Shown: positions 36,374-45,552, counted from the stretch's first letter. The stretch: DNA of 64,000 bases from Chryseobacterium sp. T16E-39 (GCF_002216065.1 NZ_CP022282.1:1302001-1366000), one strand, 5' to 3'. The notes: generated from the letters alone by a model not told the origin. A program made the numbers and translations.

Positions 36374-37387
36374 ATGAAATTCAAATTACTAATACTAAGC
36401 ATGATAGCATCTATAGTAATAGCATGCAATTCCGAGAAAAAACAGAAAGAAGAATCAACGGGCAATACCGATTCTACCCAATCTGTAAATGCAAATCAGG
36501 AACCTCAGGCAGCAACTGCTACCAAAAAAATGGACATTAATTCGATTCCAATTTCAAACAAACCACTTGGTGCTTTTCCGTATTTTAATCTGCCTGAAAA
36601 TTATCAATCTACACCCACAAATAATACCGCCGACTTTGATGTTGCCTATTTCTGGGTAAAAGATCATTTTGAAAAACCGGAGGGAAAAATTTTCTATGCA
36701 AGAGTTACAGCCAAAGAAGGAAAATCTTACAGTGATCTTGAAGTAGAAAGGAACCTGGACGAGCTCATTAAAAGTGTTGACGGCCTAAAAGTATCTCAAA
36801 TGAAAATACCTGTCGATTCATCCTATGCGGTTCCGGATAATAATAAATTGAAATACATGAATGGATATGGGTTTATGTCCAGTGCAGTTACCACGACTTA
36901 CGTGATTCGCCGTTCTGACAGAAATATATGGATGCAGCTTACTCCCGGGGATGATGGAGTTTCAGCCGGTTGGATGATTTTGGAAACAAAACCATTCAAA
37001 ATGACCGCTTCCCTTACCCAGGCGGATGAAATGAAAAAAGAATTGGATACCAAGGGACACATTCCTTTGTATATCAATTTTGATACGGATAAAGCAACAA
37101 TTAAACCTGAATCCTTACCTATTATTGAAGAAATACAAAAATTGCTGGCAGGCAATACAGCCCTAAAAATCCTCATTGAAGGCCATACCGATAACAGTGG
37201 TGTTGCCACTCATAATAAAAAACTTTCTGAAGACAGGGCTAATGCTGTGAAAATGGCATTAATTGCTAAAGGAACAAATGCTGCGAGATTGCAGTCAAAA
37301 GGAATGGGTTCTGACAAACCTATTGCAGACAATACGAGTGAGGATGGTAAAGCAAAAAACCGCCGGGTAGAAATTGTGAAAATTTAA
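36374..37387 (+). CDS. OmpA-family outer-membrane lipoprotein
   Basis: 337 residues. A lipoprotein signal (MIASIVIACNSEKKQ, Cys 18) is followed by a low-complexity Gln/Thr/Ala linker (to about 50) and a central domain. The C-terminal OmpA peptidoglycan-binding domain (about 230-337) has LYINFDTDKATIKPES, ILIEGHTDNSG and SKGMGSDKPI ... NRRVEI. It should tether the outer membrane to peptidoglycan. Followed by a strong bidirectional terminator. Confidence 0.9.
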   Translation: MKFKLLILSMIASIVIACNSEKKQKEESTGNTDSTQSVNANQEPQAATATKKMDINSIPISNKPLGAFPYFNLPENYQSTPTNNTADFDVAYFWVKDHFEKPEGKIFYARVTAKEGKSYSDLEVERNLDELIKSVDGLKVSQMKIPVDSSYAVPDNNKLKYMNGYGFMSSAVTTTYVIRRSDRNIWMQLTPGDDGVSAGWMILETKPFKMTASLTQADEMKKELDTKGHIPLYINFDTDKATIKPESLPIIEEIQKLLAGNTALKILIEGHTDNSGVATHNKKLSEDRANAVKMALIAKGTNAARLQSKGMGSDKPIADNTSEDGKAKNRRVEIVKI

Positions 37388-37481
37388 AAACAGATATTAA
37401 TACAACCATTCTTTATTATCAGTTTTGTAAGATCAATTGGAACTCAGTTCTGTCCTGTTTCATTACTTACTAAATAATAAA

Positions 37482-37519
37482 AAACAGCACCAATGATTTT
37501 TCATTGGTGTTGTTTTTTT
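37482..37519. terminator. Bidirectional intrinsic terminator
   Basis: A stem AACAGCACCAATG / CATTGGTGTTGTT with T7 on the right and A-rich sequence on the left, between the convergent OmpA-family and outer-membrane barrel genes. Confidence 0.8.
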
Positions 37520-37569
37520 AAACCTATAAAATGTCGTTTATTAAATAAATTAGGTCACAAGGATACCTA

Positions 37570-39369
37570 TCAATTTCCAAAATTCACAAAATGAGGAACG
37601 TCTGTTCCAAAATTATTGATTGGTAAAAGGTTATTCCGGTTGCTATTGAAATCAAAAACAGAATGATTATCAAATGGAACACGGGGATAATAGGTGAAAG
37701 AGATCTGAATCCTGTTGAATACAAGGAACGGATTATTAATTAAAACACCAACCCCTATTTTTGTATTTGCTTTTGTTTTAAGTAAAGTATCATCCGGCAT
37801 ACCCAACCAGCCTACTGCTGCCGTTAAATATGGACTAAAATGGAAATTCTTCCAGCTTTTGTTGATAAAAAGCTGAAGCTGGTATCTTAAAACCAATTTT
37901 TTAGTTCCTATATAATCTGAATTGTAAACTGGAAATTCATCTGCAGAAGAAAGATTAATTCTATCTTTATAAGAATAATTATGCTGCGGATTTCCTAATG
38001 CTAAAGTCGGAGAAAAGAAATGCCTTACTTTGGCAAATTTCCAATCCATAAGATTAGTAAAATAAGTACCATCCAAGCGGAAAGACTCTCTATTTTTGTC
38101 ATCTTCATTAAAAAATCTTCCAAACTGAGCTTTTACATTGAAATAACCCACCTTTATAAATTTACCATAGGAAGCAGAAACACCTACATAGGGTTTTACA
38201 TCATTATTTCTTGATAAACCTCCTGCGGTGAAGTTCAATGAACTACCGTACGCAATATCCTCTGGCAAATCATATTGAAAAATATTCTTCTGAACCGAAA
38301 AATTCCTGTTTATAAACCCTACAGACATCAAAAAGCTGCTGTACGAATTAAAATACTGGTACTTGTCGATCTCAGGACTGTCTTTATATTGATAATTCTG
38401 AAATCTCCCTATGATGGCAATGTTACTGGAAACATTTTTAACGGGGTCAGAGGAAACCGGAATTTGATACCCACCCCATAAATCCTGACTGTACACTTTG
38501 ATTTGAACTTCCGGATACGTTGTATCTGTTTCTATCGGAAGCAGAACGTTTCGCATAAAATATTCGAAAGTAAAACCACCGGCCCATTTCGTAAGCGGTG
38601 AGAAAAAATCTCTTCTGACATTAAAATTGATCCTCTCATTTCTAAAAAAATCCCGTTCCCCTAAAATCTGCGCATTGATGTAAGAGCCAAAAAGATTATA
38701 TGCCGTATAGCTTCCTAAAATATAATTTTGCTTTTCCTTCGAATCATTTCTATAAAGAAAATCAAATGTATGCCCTAATCCCAAAACATTTTCATCCGTA
38801 ACTCCTAGCCCTATTTTACTTCCTGAATAGCTCAATCTTGGCTTTAAACTCCAGGAATCAAGAACTTTTACCACCACATCAATAGAATCTTTAGTGGAAG
38901 CACTGTCCGAAACGCTGATGTTAACCCTGTTTATAAAAGGCATTGTTCTCAGCAAACGCTCAGATTCGTAGAGTTTCTGAGCATTATATTCTTCACCTTC
39001 TTTAAAAAGCAAATAATTATTAACTGTAGAAATCCTTGTTGTAGAGTGAAGGTGATCGGTCACCCATTCGTACCATTTTAATTTTTCTTTATTATCTTTC
39101 GAACCATATCCAAACGGGTCAATTGTTTCAACCCGGATATTTCTGATATATTTTTTATGGTAAGTCTCCTGCAGCAACTTTTCAGTTCTGGACTTTACAG
39201 AAGTCGAGTCCGCTTCCCTACGAAACAGTAAACGATGAATGAATTTGGTCACTTTTCTCTGATCTGAAAATTCTTCTATTTTGTAGTAAAGAGAATCTTT
39301 TTTTTCCTGTGCCTGTAAGAAGCAAAAACCACTTAAAAAGAAAATTAAAATTACAATTGATTTAGTCAT
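37570..39369 (-). CDS. BamA/TamA-like outer-membrane beta-barrel protein
   Basis: 599 residues from Met at 39369, which gives a signal peptide (MTKSIVILIFFLSGFCFLQA). The N-terminal region (about 60-180) has POTRA-like features (IRNIRVETIDPFGY; RLLRTMPFINRVNISVSDS; VVVKVLDSWSLKPRLSYSG). The remaining 400 residues alternate polar and aromatic strands typical of a 16-stranded barrel. It may help insert or export outer-membrane proteins or lipids. Its role is not specific. Confidence 0.75.
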   Translation of the reverse strand: MTKSIVILIFFLSGFCFLQAQEKKDSLYYKIEEFSDQRKVTKFIHRLLFRREADSTSVKSRTEKLLQETYHKKYIRNIRVETIDPFGYGSKDNKEKLKWYEWVTDHLHSTTRISTVNNYLLFKEGEEYNAQKLYESERLLRTMPFINRVNISVSDSASTKDSIDVVVKVLDSWSLKPRLSYSGSKIGLGVTDENVLGLGHTFDFLYRNDSKEKQNYILGSYTAYNLFGSYINAQILGERDFFRNERINFNVRRDFFSPLTKWAGGFTFEYFMRNVLLPIETDTTYPEVQIKVYSQDLWGGYQIPVSSDPVKNVSSNIAIIGRFQNYQYKDSPEIDKYQYFNSYSSFLMSVGFINRNFSVQKNIFQYDLPEDIAYGSSLNFTAGGLSRNNDVKPYVGVSASYGKFIKVGYFNVKAQFGRFFNEDDKNRESFRLDGTYFTNLMDWKFAKVRHFFSPTLALGNPQHNYSYKDRINLSSADEFPVYNSDYIGTKKLVLRYQLQLFINKSWKNFHFSPYLTAAVGWLGMPDDTLLKTKANTKIGVGVLINNPFLVFNRIQISFTYYPRVPFDNHSVFDFNSNRNNLLPINNFGTDVPHFVNFGN

Positions 39370-39695
39370 TAGTCCTCGGAAATTCAATAAAGTTTGTAAT
39401 ATCAATTTATGAGCCAATAAAGATTAAAACCCTACTAATATATCGAAATATTAATGCAAAAGATAACAATTTATAATCTTTTGATGTTAAAATTTAATAC
39501 TGAAAAAGTCCGGTACAAATGATCCTATTTATTCTGATTTATCAAGATGCTTCCCTTTCAACAAACCTGTATAAGCATGATGATATAAATCATAAAGAAA
39601 ATCGTGTGTTAATGCCTGTTTTTTAAACAACAGCTTTCTATAACAGTCTTTTTTTAACTATTTTTACTCCATAATAAATAGAGAACTAATACGAT
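39370..39695. other. Intergenic region, divergent promoters
   Basis: 326 bases between divergent genes, without a reading frame of interest or a structured element that I can support. Confidence 0.4.
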
Positions 39696-40181
39696 ATGAG
39701 AAAAATTATATTTGCAGGCCTAATGGGTTTAGGAGGATTTTTAACAGCAAATGCACAGTGTAAAACGGTATCTACACTTGTAGAAAATTTTGATACATGG
39801 AAAGATGTGAACAAATGCTGGACTGCTCAGTCAGGAAAAGCAATGCTTTACCCTAATGATAAAAAAATTATATTTTATTCGATGAACAGCCCTGGTGAGA
39901 ACATGTATTTAATAACCCCGAAAGTTAAAGCAGGAGCGTATACACTTTCGTTTGACGTTTCAGACAATGGCGGAGAAACAACGGTGGAATTGTTCTCAAT
40001 AAGCAATAGCTCAGATGCAAAATCATATACTTCTATAGCCAAACCATCAAAAATAACAGGAGATAAAAAAGTATTTACTATTTCTCTAAAAAAAGACAGC
40101 CATTTGGGAATGAAGGTGGTCCTAAATGGAGTGCATCAGGCAGTTTACCTGGATAATGTATCTCTGAGTCCAAAAAAATAA
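39696..40181 (+). CDS. Small secreted jelly-roll protein
   Basis: 161 residues. A signal peptide (MRKIIFAGLMGLGGFLTANA) is followed by one beta-sandwich domain of the choice-of-anchor J type (STLVENFDTWKDVNKCWTAQ; GENMYLITPKVKAGAYTLSF; VYLDNVSL). It resembles the adhesin domain at 5062 but lacks the T9SS sorting tail, so it likely remains periplasmic. No known function. Confidence 0.7.
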   Translation: MRKIIFAGLMGLGGFLTANAQCKTVSTLVENFDTWKDVNKCWTAQSGKAMLYPNDKKIIFYSMNSPGENMYLITPKVKAGAYTLSFDVSDNGGETTVELFSISNSSDAKSYTSIAKPSKITGDKKVFTISLKKDSHLGMKVVLNGVHQAVYLDNVSLSPKK

Positions 40182-40243
40182 ACAGAATATAAAACCTAGT
40201 AACTGGATAACTGGGTAACTATGGAGAATATCATAGGTATTTA

Positions 40244-40285
40244 ATAAAATTCCAATGCCTAAATCTTATGGCATTGGAATTTTAC
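40244..40285. terminator. Bidirectional terminator
   Basis: A 14-bp stem AAAATTCCAATGCC / GGCATTGGAATTTT around ten bases, between the rightward secreted-protein gene and the leftward bacteriocin-like gene. Confidence 0.75.
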
Positions 40286-40311
40286 TCGTTAACATGCATG
40301 AGAAAAGTCAA

Positions 40312-40479
40312 CTAGCATGTTGGAGGAGGTGAATTTGGGCAAGTTGTATTACCACAGTAATCAGGAGCCCATGATTTGCAGCATCCTGCTACATTATCCC
40401 AGCTGTTACATCCAAGAGGCGGTCTTCCTCCAGTGATCGTTTTTAATTCTCCCTTGTTTAATTTTCTTAGATTGTTCAT
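40312..40479 (-). CDS. Bacteriocin-like peptide with double-glycine leader
   Basis: 55 residues, too short for normal gene calling. The leader MNNLRKLNKGELKTITGG has the pattern L-(K/R)-K-L-x(3)-(E)-L-K-x-I-x-G-G, cut after the Gly-Gly by C39-peptidase-type transporters in related peptides. The core of 37 residues starts RPPLGCNSWDN and has six cysteines (24, 33, 34, 42, 47, 55), enough for three disulfides, and a Pro-rich tail. Chryseobacterium and relatives carry many such peptides. No modification or export gene is nearby. Whether it is antimicrobial or a signal is unknown. Confidence 0.7.
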   Translation of the reverse strand: MNNLRKLNKGELKTITGGRPPLGCNSWDNVAGCCKSWAPDYCGNTTCPNSPPPTC

Positions 40480-40794
40480 AATTGTTATTTTAATTTGGTT
40501 GATCAGTAAATATCGAAAATCATTTCCAATTAGACAACATTTAGTGAATTATTTTATTAATTTCCAACAAGATCACCAACCTTTCATAGAATACTTAAAA
40601 CTAAGATACATCATCCATTTTCCTCATTCTACAGAGGTCAGAGGTGCTATTCGATGAACTATACAACAAGCTTAAGATCTAAGGTGAGAAAGGTATTTTC
40701 TTGTATGCTAATCATTAACCTGGAAAGATATCCTACTTGTTTTAAGCTTTAGATAATGCTTTTTATGTATATTTAAAGCAAACTTTTAGCTAAA
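40480..40794. other. Intergenic region
   Basis: 315 bases between the divergent bacteriocin-like gene and the repeat protein gene. A frame at 40376-40657 on the plus strand is antisense to the peptide gene and has no protein character. Confidence 0.4.
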
Positions 40795-42165
40795 ATGAAA
40801 CAACAATTATTCTTTAAGCAGATCTTTTTTCTGCTCTCCTTTGGCTTATCCTGCTTTTCATTCGGACAAAACAACAGCTGGCAGCCTCTTGGCCCTAATG
40901 ATTCCAGCCAACCTTCTTTTGGAACCTCTGATGTTACCAGCCTTACTATGGCTCCAAATGGTACGGTTTACTTTGGTTATAGGGACTATGCTAATAACAG
41001 TAAAGCTTCAGTAAAGAAATTTAACGGGATAAGTTGGGAAAATGTCGGTATAGAAGGATTTTCGGATGGCATCATTTCCCAGGTCGATCTTGCTATAGCC
41101 CCGAACGGCACTCCCTATATCGGATATCAGGATTACACTAATAATAGTAAAATGACTGTAAAAAAGTTTAATGGCAGTAGTTGGGAAACAGTTGGTACAG
41201 AAGGATTTTCCACCGGTGTTCCTGTTTTTACAAGTTTAGTTGTAGCACCTGACGGAACCCCATATATCGGATATTCAGATTTCAGCAACAGTAAAAAAGC
41301 TACTGTGATGAAGTTTAATGGTACCGATTGGGTAACGGTAGGTACGACCGGGTTTTCTGCGGGTGATGCCCAATATACCAGCCTTGCAATAGCCCAAAGT
41401 GGTACACTCTATTTAGGTTACAGCGATATAGCTAGCGGCGGTAAAACCACTGTAAAAAAATTTAATGGCAACAGCTGGGATACTGTTGGAACAGCAGGAT
41501 TCTCAGTAAATCCCAGTGCTTTATATGTCAGTCTTGTAATATCACCTGATGGTACTCCATATATAGGGTATTCAGATTTCTATGGCAGTGAAAAAGCCAC
41601 TGTAATGAAATTCAATGGCACCAATTGGGTAACAGTAGGTACGGCTGGGTTTTCTGCGGGTACGGCAGTGTATACGAGCCTTGCAATAGCTCCTGACGGC
41701 ACTCCTTATATAGCTTATTCAGATGGCACTAACAGCATGAAAACTACAGTAAAAAAATTCGATAACAACAATTGGGTTACGCTTGGGACGCCGGGATTCT
41801 CTGCAGGAGGTGTCAATTATAATGTTGACCTTGCCGTTAGTCCCGATAATAAACAAGTCATTGTAGGATACAGCTTATCAGGATCAAATGGTATTTTCGC
41901 TAAATACTACGATGCCGGCGAGTTGAATATCAAAGAAACGGAGATTCAGCATTCAGGAATATATCCCAATCCGACCAAGGGAGAACTCAATATCAAAACA
42001 GATAAGAAGATAAAATTATCAACCTTGTTTGATATGTCTGGAAGGAAAATTTTAACAACCTCATCACAGAAGATCGATGTTTCTCCATTGGCAAAAGGAA
42101 TTTATATGCTTACTGTACAGTTTACAGATGGTACCTCTTTATCAGAAAAAGTGATCAAAGAATAA
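40795..42165 (+). CDS. T9SS-secreted repeat protein
   Basis: 456 residues. A signal peptide ending near SCFSFGQ is followed by about seven tandem repeats of roughly 48 residues built on TSLAIAPDGTPYIGYSD ... KATVMKFNGTNWVTVG..GFSAG, probably a seven-bladed propeller. The last 75 residues are a T9SS sorting domain (IYPNPTKGELNIKTDKK; LFDMSGRKIL; GIYMLTV; EKVIKE). It should be exported to the cell surface or released. The ligand or activity is unknown. A terminator follows. Confidence 0.82.
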   Translation: MKQQLFFKQIFFLLSFGLSCFSFGQNNSWQPLGPNDSSQPSFGTSDVTSLTMAPNGTVYFGYRDYANNSKASVKKFNGISWENVGIEGFSDGIISQVDLAIAPNGTPYIGYQDYTNNSKMTVKKFNGSSWETVGTEGFSTGVPVFTSLVVAPDGTPYIGYSDFSNSKKATVMKFNGTDWVTVGTTGFSAGDAQYTSLAIAQSGTLYLGYSDIASGGKTTVKKFNGNSWDTVGTAGFSVNPSALYVSLVISPDGTPYIGYSDFYGSEKATVMKFNGTNWVTVGTAGFSAGTAVYTSLAIAPDGTPYIAYSDGTNSMKTTVKKFDNNNWVTLGTPGFSAGGVNYNVDLAVSPDNKQVIVGYSLSGSNGIFAKYYDAGELNIKETEIQHSGIYPNPTKGELNIKTDKKIKLSTLFDMSGRKILTTSSQKIDVSPLAKGIYMLTVQFTDGTSLSEKVIKE

Positions 42166-42200
42166 AATTCACAGGAAGATTCTGTGAATATATTTACAAC

Positions 42201-42227
42201 AAAAGCCTCTTATAGAGGCTTTTTTCA
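42201..42227 (+). terminator. Intrinsic terminator
   Basis: A stem AAAGCCTCT / AGAGGCTTT with a three-base loop and T6, 36 bases after the repeat protein gene. Confidence 0.8.
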
Positions 42228-42266
42228 ATTACAGATGTTCAATTGAAGGATTTCATATTATGTTTA

Positions 42267-42998
42267 TTACAAAGACACAGACGGTTTCATGGAAGATTTT
42301 CCAGATTTCTTTTCCAATTCATGAACTACAACTTTCGCTATCTTTTTCGAGCTGAATGGGTTTTGTCCGGTGATCAGATTCTTATCCACCACAACATAAG
42401 AAGTCATTGGAATCAAAGCTTTTTGATATCTGGATCCCCGTTTTTTCAAGGTATCTTCGAGATTGAAAGGCACTTCTTTTTTTCGACCTGCCAAGCCTTC
42501 TTCAAACCAATTATAGCCGGTTATTTTTTTATTTTTGATTAGATAATTTCCGTCCTTTGTTTTCACATTGATCAAACTGCTCACGCCATGACAAATGGCC
42601 GCTACCATTTTATTTTCTTCATATTGTTTAGCAATGATATTCTGAAGAACAGGGTTATCAGGGAAATCATACATTGTTCCATGTCCGCCTGTTACATACA
42701 CCACATCATAATTTTCATTTTCAACTTCTTTTAAACTCCTGGTCTTTTTGAGTTCCTCTCTAAATGTCTTATTATTCCAATACTTTTTAGACATTCTATC
42801 TAAAGTAAAAAATTTCAAACTCTCCGGATCAACAGGGGTATCCCCTCCGTTTGGACTTGCAATGGTAATATCATATCCTCTCACCTTCGCTGCATCATAC
42901 ATATGGGTAAGCTCGCTTAACCATAAACCGGTGGAATATTTCCCACTCGTGTACATACTGACGTTGGTAACAATTATTAAAATTTTTATAATGCCCAT
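42267..42998 (-). CDS. DJ-1/PfpI (class I glutamine amidotransferase-like) protein
   Basis: 243 residues. The nucleophile elbow AAICHGVSS (Cys 136, His 137) and the GGHGTMYDFPDN loop are those of Hsp31-like DJ-1/PfpI proteins (chaperone, glyoxalase or peptidase activities are known). The Glu expected near the N-terminus is in SELTHMYDAAKV. No export signal. It is transcribed left from a promoter with an operator shared with the epimerase gene at 44.0-45.0 kb, and follows an AraC regulator. Confidence 0.82.
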   Translation of the reverse strand: MGIIKILIIVTNVSMYTSGKYSTGLWLSELTHMYDAAKVRGYDITIASPNGGDTPVDPESLKFFTLDRMSKKYWNNKTFREELKKTRSLKEVENENYDVVYVTGGHGTMYDFPDNPVLQNIIAKQYEENKMVAAICHGVSSLINVKTKDGNYLIKNKKITGYNWFEEGLAGRKKEVPFNLEDTLKKRGSRYQKALIPMTSYVVVDKNLITGQNPFSSKKIAKVVVHELEKKSGKSSMKPSVSL

Positions 42999-43018
42999 AT
43001 TCTTTTTGTTTAATAGGA

Positions 43019-43081
43019 CAAAGTTGATGAGAAACCATTGAACGTGAGTAACTCAATTAAGGAAAATTGTAACTCAATCTC
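43019..43081 (-). promoter_or_regulatory. Operator/promoter of the DJ-1 gene, shared design
   Basis: A 36-base block at 43046-43081 contains GTAACTCAAT twice (43048-43057 and 43069-43078), 21 bases apart. A weak -7 box (CAACTTTG on the minus strand, 43026-43019) lies 27 bases from the block start. The same block (29 of 36 bases identical, with the same 27-base distance) occurs at 45114-45149 upstream of the epimerase gene. The AraC regulator encoded between them is the likely binder. Confidence 0.55.
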
Positions 43082-43112
43082 AGAATAACTATGCCGGGAC
43101 AGATCTTTTAAA

Positions 43113-44024
43113 TTAATTAAATGATGCTCTAAATTCAAGGGGGGATTTAGAGGTCCGGTTTTTAAACAAACGATGAAAAGATTGAGGATGCTCAAACCCC
43201 AAATGATAAGCAATTTCAGAAACCGACATTTCCGTAGTAGACAACATTTCTTTTGCTTTTTCGATTAAACGGTTCTGAATATGTTGCTGTGTGGTTTGAC
43301 CTGTCTGCGACCGGAGCATATCACTTAGGTAATTGGGGCTCAGGTGAAGCTGTTCTGCAATAAAGTAAACTGTTGGAATACCATTTATCATTAGTTTTTC
43401 ATTTTTAAAATAGTCATCCAACAAGGCTTCTAATTTTGAAAGTAAATCACTATTAGCCTTTTTCCTGGTCAGGAACTGCCTGTTATAATAGCGGTCACAG
43501 TATTTTAAGAGTAGATCAAGATTTGAAATTAATAAATCCTGTGTAAAAGAATCCATATTACCATTCATTTCCCGCTCTATATTATCGATAATATCTAAAA
43601 TGGATCTCTCTTCCTTTTCAGAAAGATGTAATGCCTCATTAGCGGTATAGGAGAAATAACCATATTCTTTGATGGAGGACGCCAACCCATATCCATGCAG
43701 AAAGTCAGGATGTAGCACCAAAACAAATCCTTTTACTCCATTCAAAAGAACATCTTCCAGCTGAAAAACCTGATTCGGAGCCACAAAATACATGATACCC
43801 TCATCAAAATCATAATATTGCTGTCCGTACCGAAACTTCCCGCCCGCACAGTCTTTTTTCAATGCAATCATGTAAAACTCAGTAGTCACTGCATTGACAA
43901 AGGTTTCTCCTTCCAGTTTTATATTATCAAAATTAAAGACACTAATCAGGGGATTTGATGGCTTTTCCAACCCTAGAAATTTGTGGAGTGAACTGATTGA
44001 TGAAACTTTTTCCGGAGTTTTCAT
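43113..44024 (-). CDS. AraC-family transcriptional regulator
   Basis: 303 residues. The N-terminal sensor (about 25-175) is a cupin-like fold (YDFDEGIMYFVAPNQVFQLED). The C-terminal AraC HTH (about 200-300) has VYFIAEQLHLSPNYLSDM and HLGFEHPQSFHRLFKNRTSKSP. It lies between two genes that share an operator-like block; the three form an apparent small regulon. The gene's own promoter may be in 44025-44048 or read-through. Confidence 0.88.
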   Translation of the reverse strand: MKTPEKVSSISSLHKFLGLEKPSNPLISVFNFDNIKLEGETFVNAVTTEFYMIALKKDCAGGKFRYGQQYYDFDEGIMYFVAPNQVFQLEDVLLNGVKGFVLVLHPDFLHGYGLASSIKEYGYFSYTANEALHLSEKEERSILDIIDNIEREMNGNMDSFTQDLLISNLDLLLKYCDRYYNRQFLTRKKANSDLLSKLEALLDDYFKNEKLMINGIPTVYFIAEQLHLSPNYLSDMLRSQTGQTTQQHIQNRLIEKAKEMLSTTEMSVSEIAYHLGFEHPQSFHRLFKNRTSKSPLEFRASFN

Positions 44025-44048
44025 ATTGTTTTTCGGATTTAAATAATA

Positions 44049-44999
44049 CTAATTTACTGATTTATATCTGACTAAATTCTGTTCGTCCCTTATGGTACTT
44101 ATACCTTGTTCATAGGTGGTTGTCTGAAATTCAGGAAACCGCTCTCTAAACTTTGAATCATCAAATATATTATCATACTTATATCTTGAAAGAAGCTCCA
44201 GTAATTCCTTGATATTCTTATTGAATAAAGAACCTAATTTAAATGCAAGCTTAGATACCAGCGAATATTTGAGATCTCTGTTATAAATAATTGAGGCAAT
44301 TCTTATAAACTCCTGATAAGTGGGATGACTTTTATCCACCGGAAGGTGCCAGGTCTGGCCATATGCGTCACGAGTATTCCCTATCAATGCCGTTGCCCGG
44401 CTAGCGTCAGGTGTCCATATCAAGCTTCTTTTTTTATGAGCACTTAAGGGTACTTTTAATTTTTTTTCTTTTTGAATATTGTTAAATATAAGGGTATTGG
44501 TGATACTCTGTGTTTTACCGGGTCCATAAAATTCAGGTGCACGGCAGATAACTGCTTCCAGCTCTCCAGACTCAATTTCTTTCAAAATCATTTCAGCCAT
44601 TTTTTTTCTTACTCTACCCTTTCTTCCAACAGGAGCAAATACAGTTTTTTCTGTCAGTATCCGACCATCCTGAGGATACATATAAGTATTATCAAAGAAC
44701 ACAAGCCTGGTTCCATTGATCTTACAGGCAGCAATCACATTACGAAGCATGAGTGGGAAATTCTTTTCCCATAGCTCAGTATTAGCAGGAAGTCCTAATG
44801 TAAAATAGGCAATTTCACTACCTCTTACAGCTTCAATTGCTCTTTCCCGGATAGAAATATCAGCAGAAAATAATTCATCAGTATCGTTTACTTTGATGGG
44901 ATTTCTACTTACAATACGTATCTCCGAAGTAAAGTTTCTTTTTAACTCCCTTGCCAATTCTTCCCCAATCTGACCGGTAGCTCCTAATATTGCTTGCAT
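44049..44999 (-). CDS. NAD(P)-binding epimerase/NmrA-like protein
   Basis: 316 residues with an N-terminal Rossmann motif (ILGATGQIGEELARELK) and an extended SDR layout: DISIRERAIEAVRGSEIAYF, RLVFFDNTYMYPQDG (Tyr of the active site region) and ICRAPEFYGPG. Cytoplasmic oxidoreductase or epimerase acting on an unknown substrate. Its upstream block at 45114-45149 matches that of the DJ-1 gene, so the two are probably coregulated. Confidence 0.8.
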   Translation of the reverse strand: MQAILGATGQIGEELARELKRNFTSEIRIVSRNPIKVNDTDELFSADISIRERAIEAVRGSEIAYFTLGLPANTELWEKNFPLMLRNVIAACKINGTRLVFFDNTYMYPQDGRILTEKTVFAPVGRKGRVRKKMAEMILKEIESGELEAVICRAPEFYGPGKTQSITNTLIFNNIQKEKKLKVPLSAHKKRSLIWTPDASRATALIGNTRDAYGQTWHLPVDKSHPTYQEFIRIASIIYNRDLKYSLVSKLAFKLGSLFNKNIKELLELLSRYKYDNIFDDSKFRERFPEFQTTTYEQGISTIRDEQNLVRYKSVN

Positions 45000-45086
45000 A
45001 GTATTTAATTCTTTTAATTTATTGTCAAGTATTCTTTTTTCAATGATACGTCCAATATATTCTTATTACACTGTTTTTTAATACAA

Positions 45087-45149
45087 CAAAGTTCGGAAGA
45101 GCTGAAATAATTGGAGTAGCTTAATTAGGGAAAGTTATAACAGAATCTC
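45087..45149 (-). promoter_or_regulatory. Operator/promoter of the epimerase gene, shared design
   Basis: A 36-base block at 45114-45149 is 29/36 identical to 43046-43081. A GAACTTTG -7-like box (45094-45087) lies 27 bases away, as for the DJ-1 gene. Confidence 0.55.
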
Positions 45150-45239
45150 TGCTATTATGAAGCGTATCCATTTACCAGCTTCCATTCGATTGGCACATCT
45201 TTATTAAGGATTTTCGGCAGGGTTATGGCTTTAATTAAA

Positions 45240-45301
45240 ATTATAAAAGCCCGTTCGAAAACAGGCTATAAAAAACACAAACGTGAAAAAAAATCACATT
45301 A
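45240..45301 (-). ncRNA. Possible small RNA C (weak)
   Basis: The third example of box, short spacer and terminator. The terminator is AGCCTGTT-TTCG-AACGGGCT followed by TTTTATAATTTT on the minus strand. The best -7 match (TACCTTTA, 45313-45306) is imperfect and lies 38 rather than 33 bases from the box centre, so this copy may be decayed or use another promoter. Confidence 0.25.
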
Positions 45302-45339
45302 TGTCTAAAGGTATAAAAATATTGTGCCAATCTACGTAT

Positions 45340-45355
45340 TGTGATCACGATCATA
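45340..45355. promoter_or_regulatory. Crp/Fnr-type operator dyad (copy C)
   Basis: TGTGAT-N4-ATCATA, a dyad with one arm mismatch, sharing the TGAT-N4-ATCA core with copies A and B. Confidence 0.35.
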
Positions 45356-45552
45356 AATGAACTTAAAATTTCTTTATAAGTTTACGGTAATATAATTTTT
45401 CATCGTTTTTGCTCGTAGTGCTTTCGGAAGCATTAAGAAAATTTTTAATGATCCAATAATTACAGCTTGAGGAGTCTTTCAATTGAAGGGCTCCTTTTTT
45501 GTATTGTGAGAATTTGTATATTTAAGAAAAACTAAAGGAAAATTAATATACC

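Larger units (their letters stand above)
45000..45552. other. Intergenic region with operator, terminator and Crp/Fnr-type box
   Basis: No gene is convincing. It holds the epimerase operator (45114-45149), a leftward terminator (45240-45267), the third Crp/Fnr-type dyad (45340-45355), an imperfect hairpin followed by T6 at about 45468-45501, and the start region of the HEPN gene. A Met-less minus-strand frame ending at 45169 looks protein-like (LPKILNKDVPIEWKL), but I cannot call it a gene. Confidence 0.4.
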
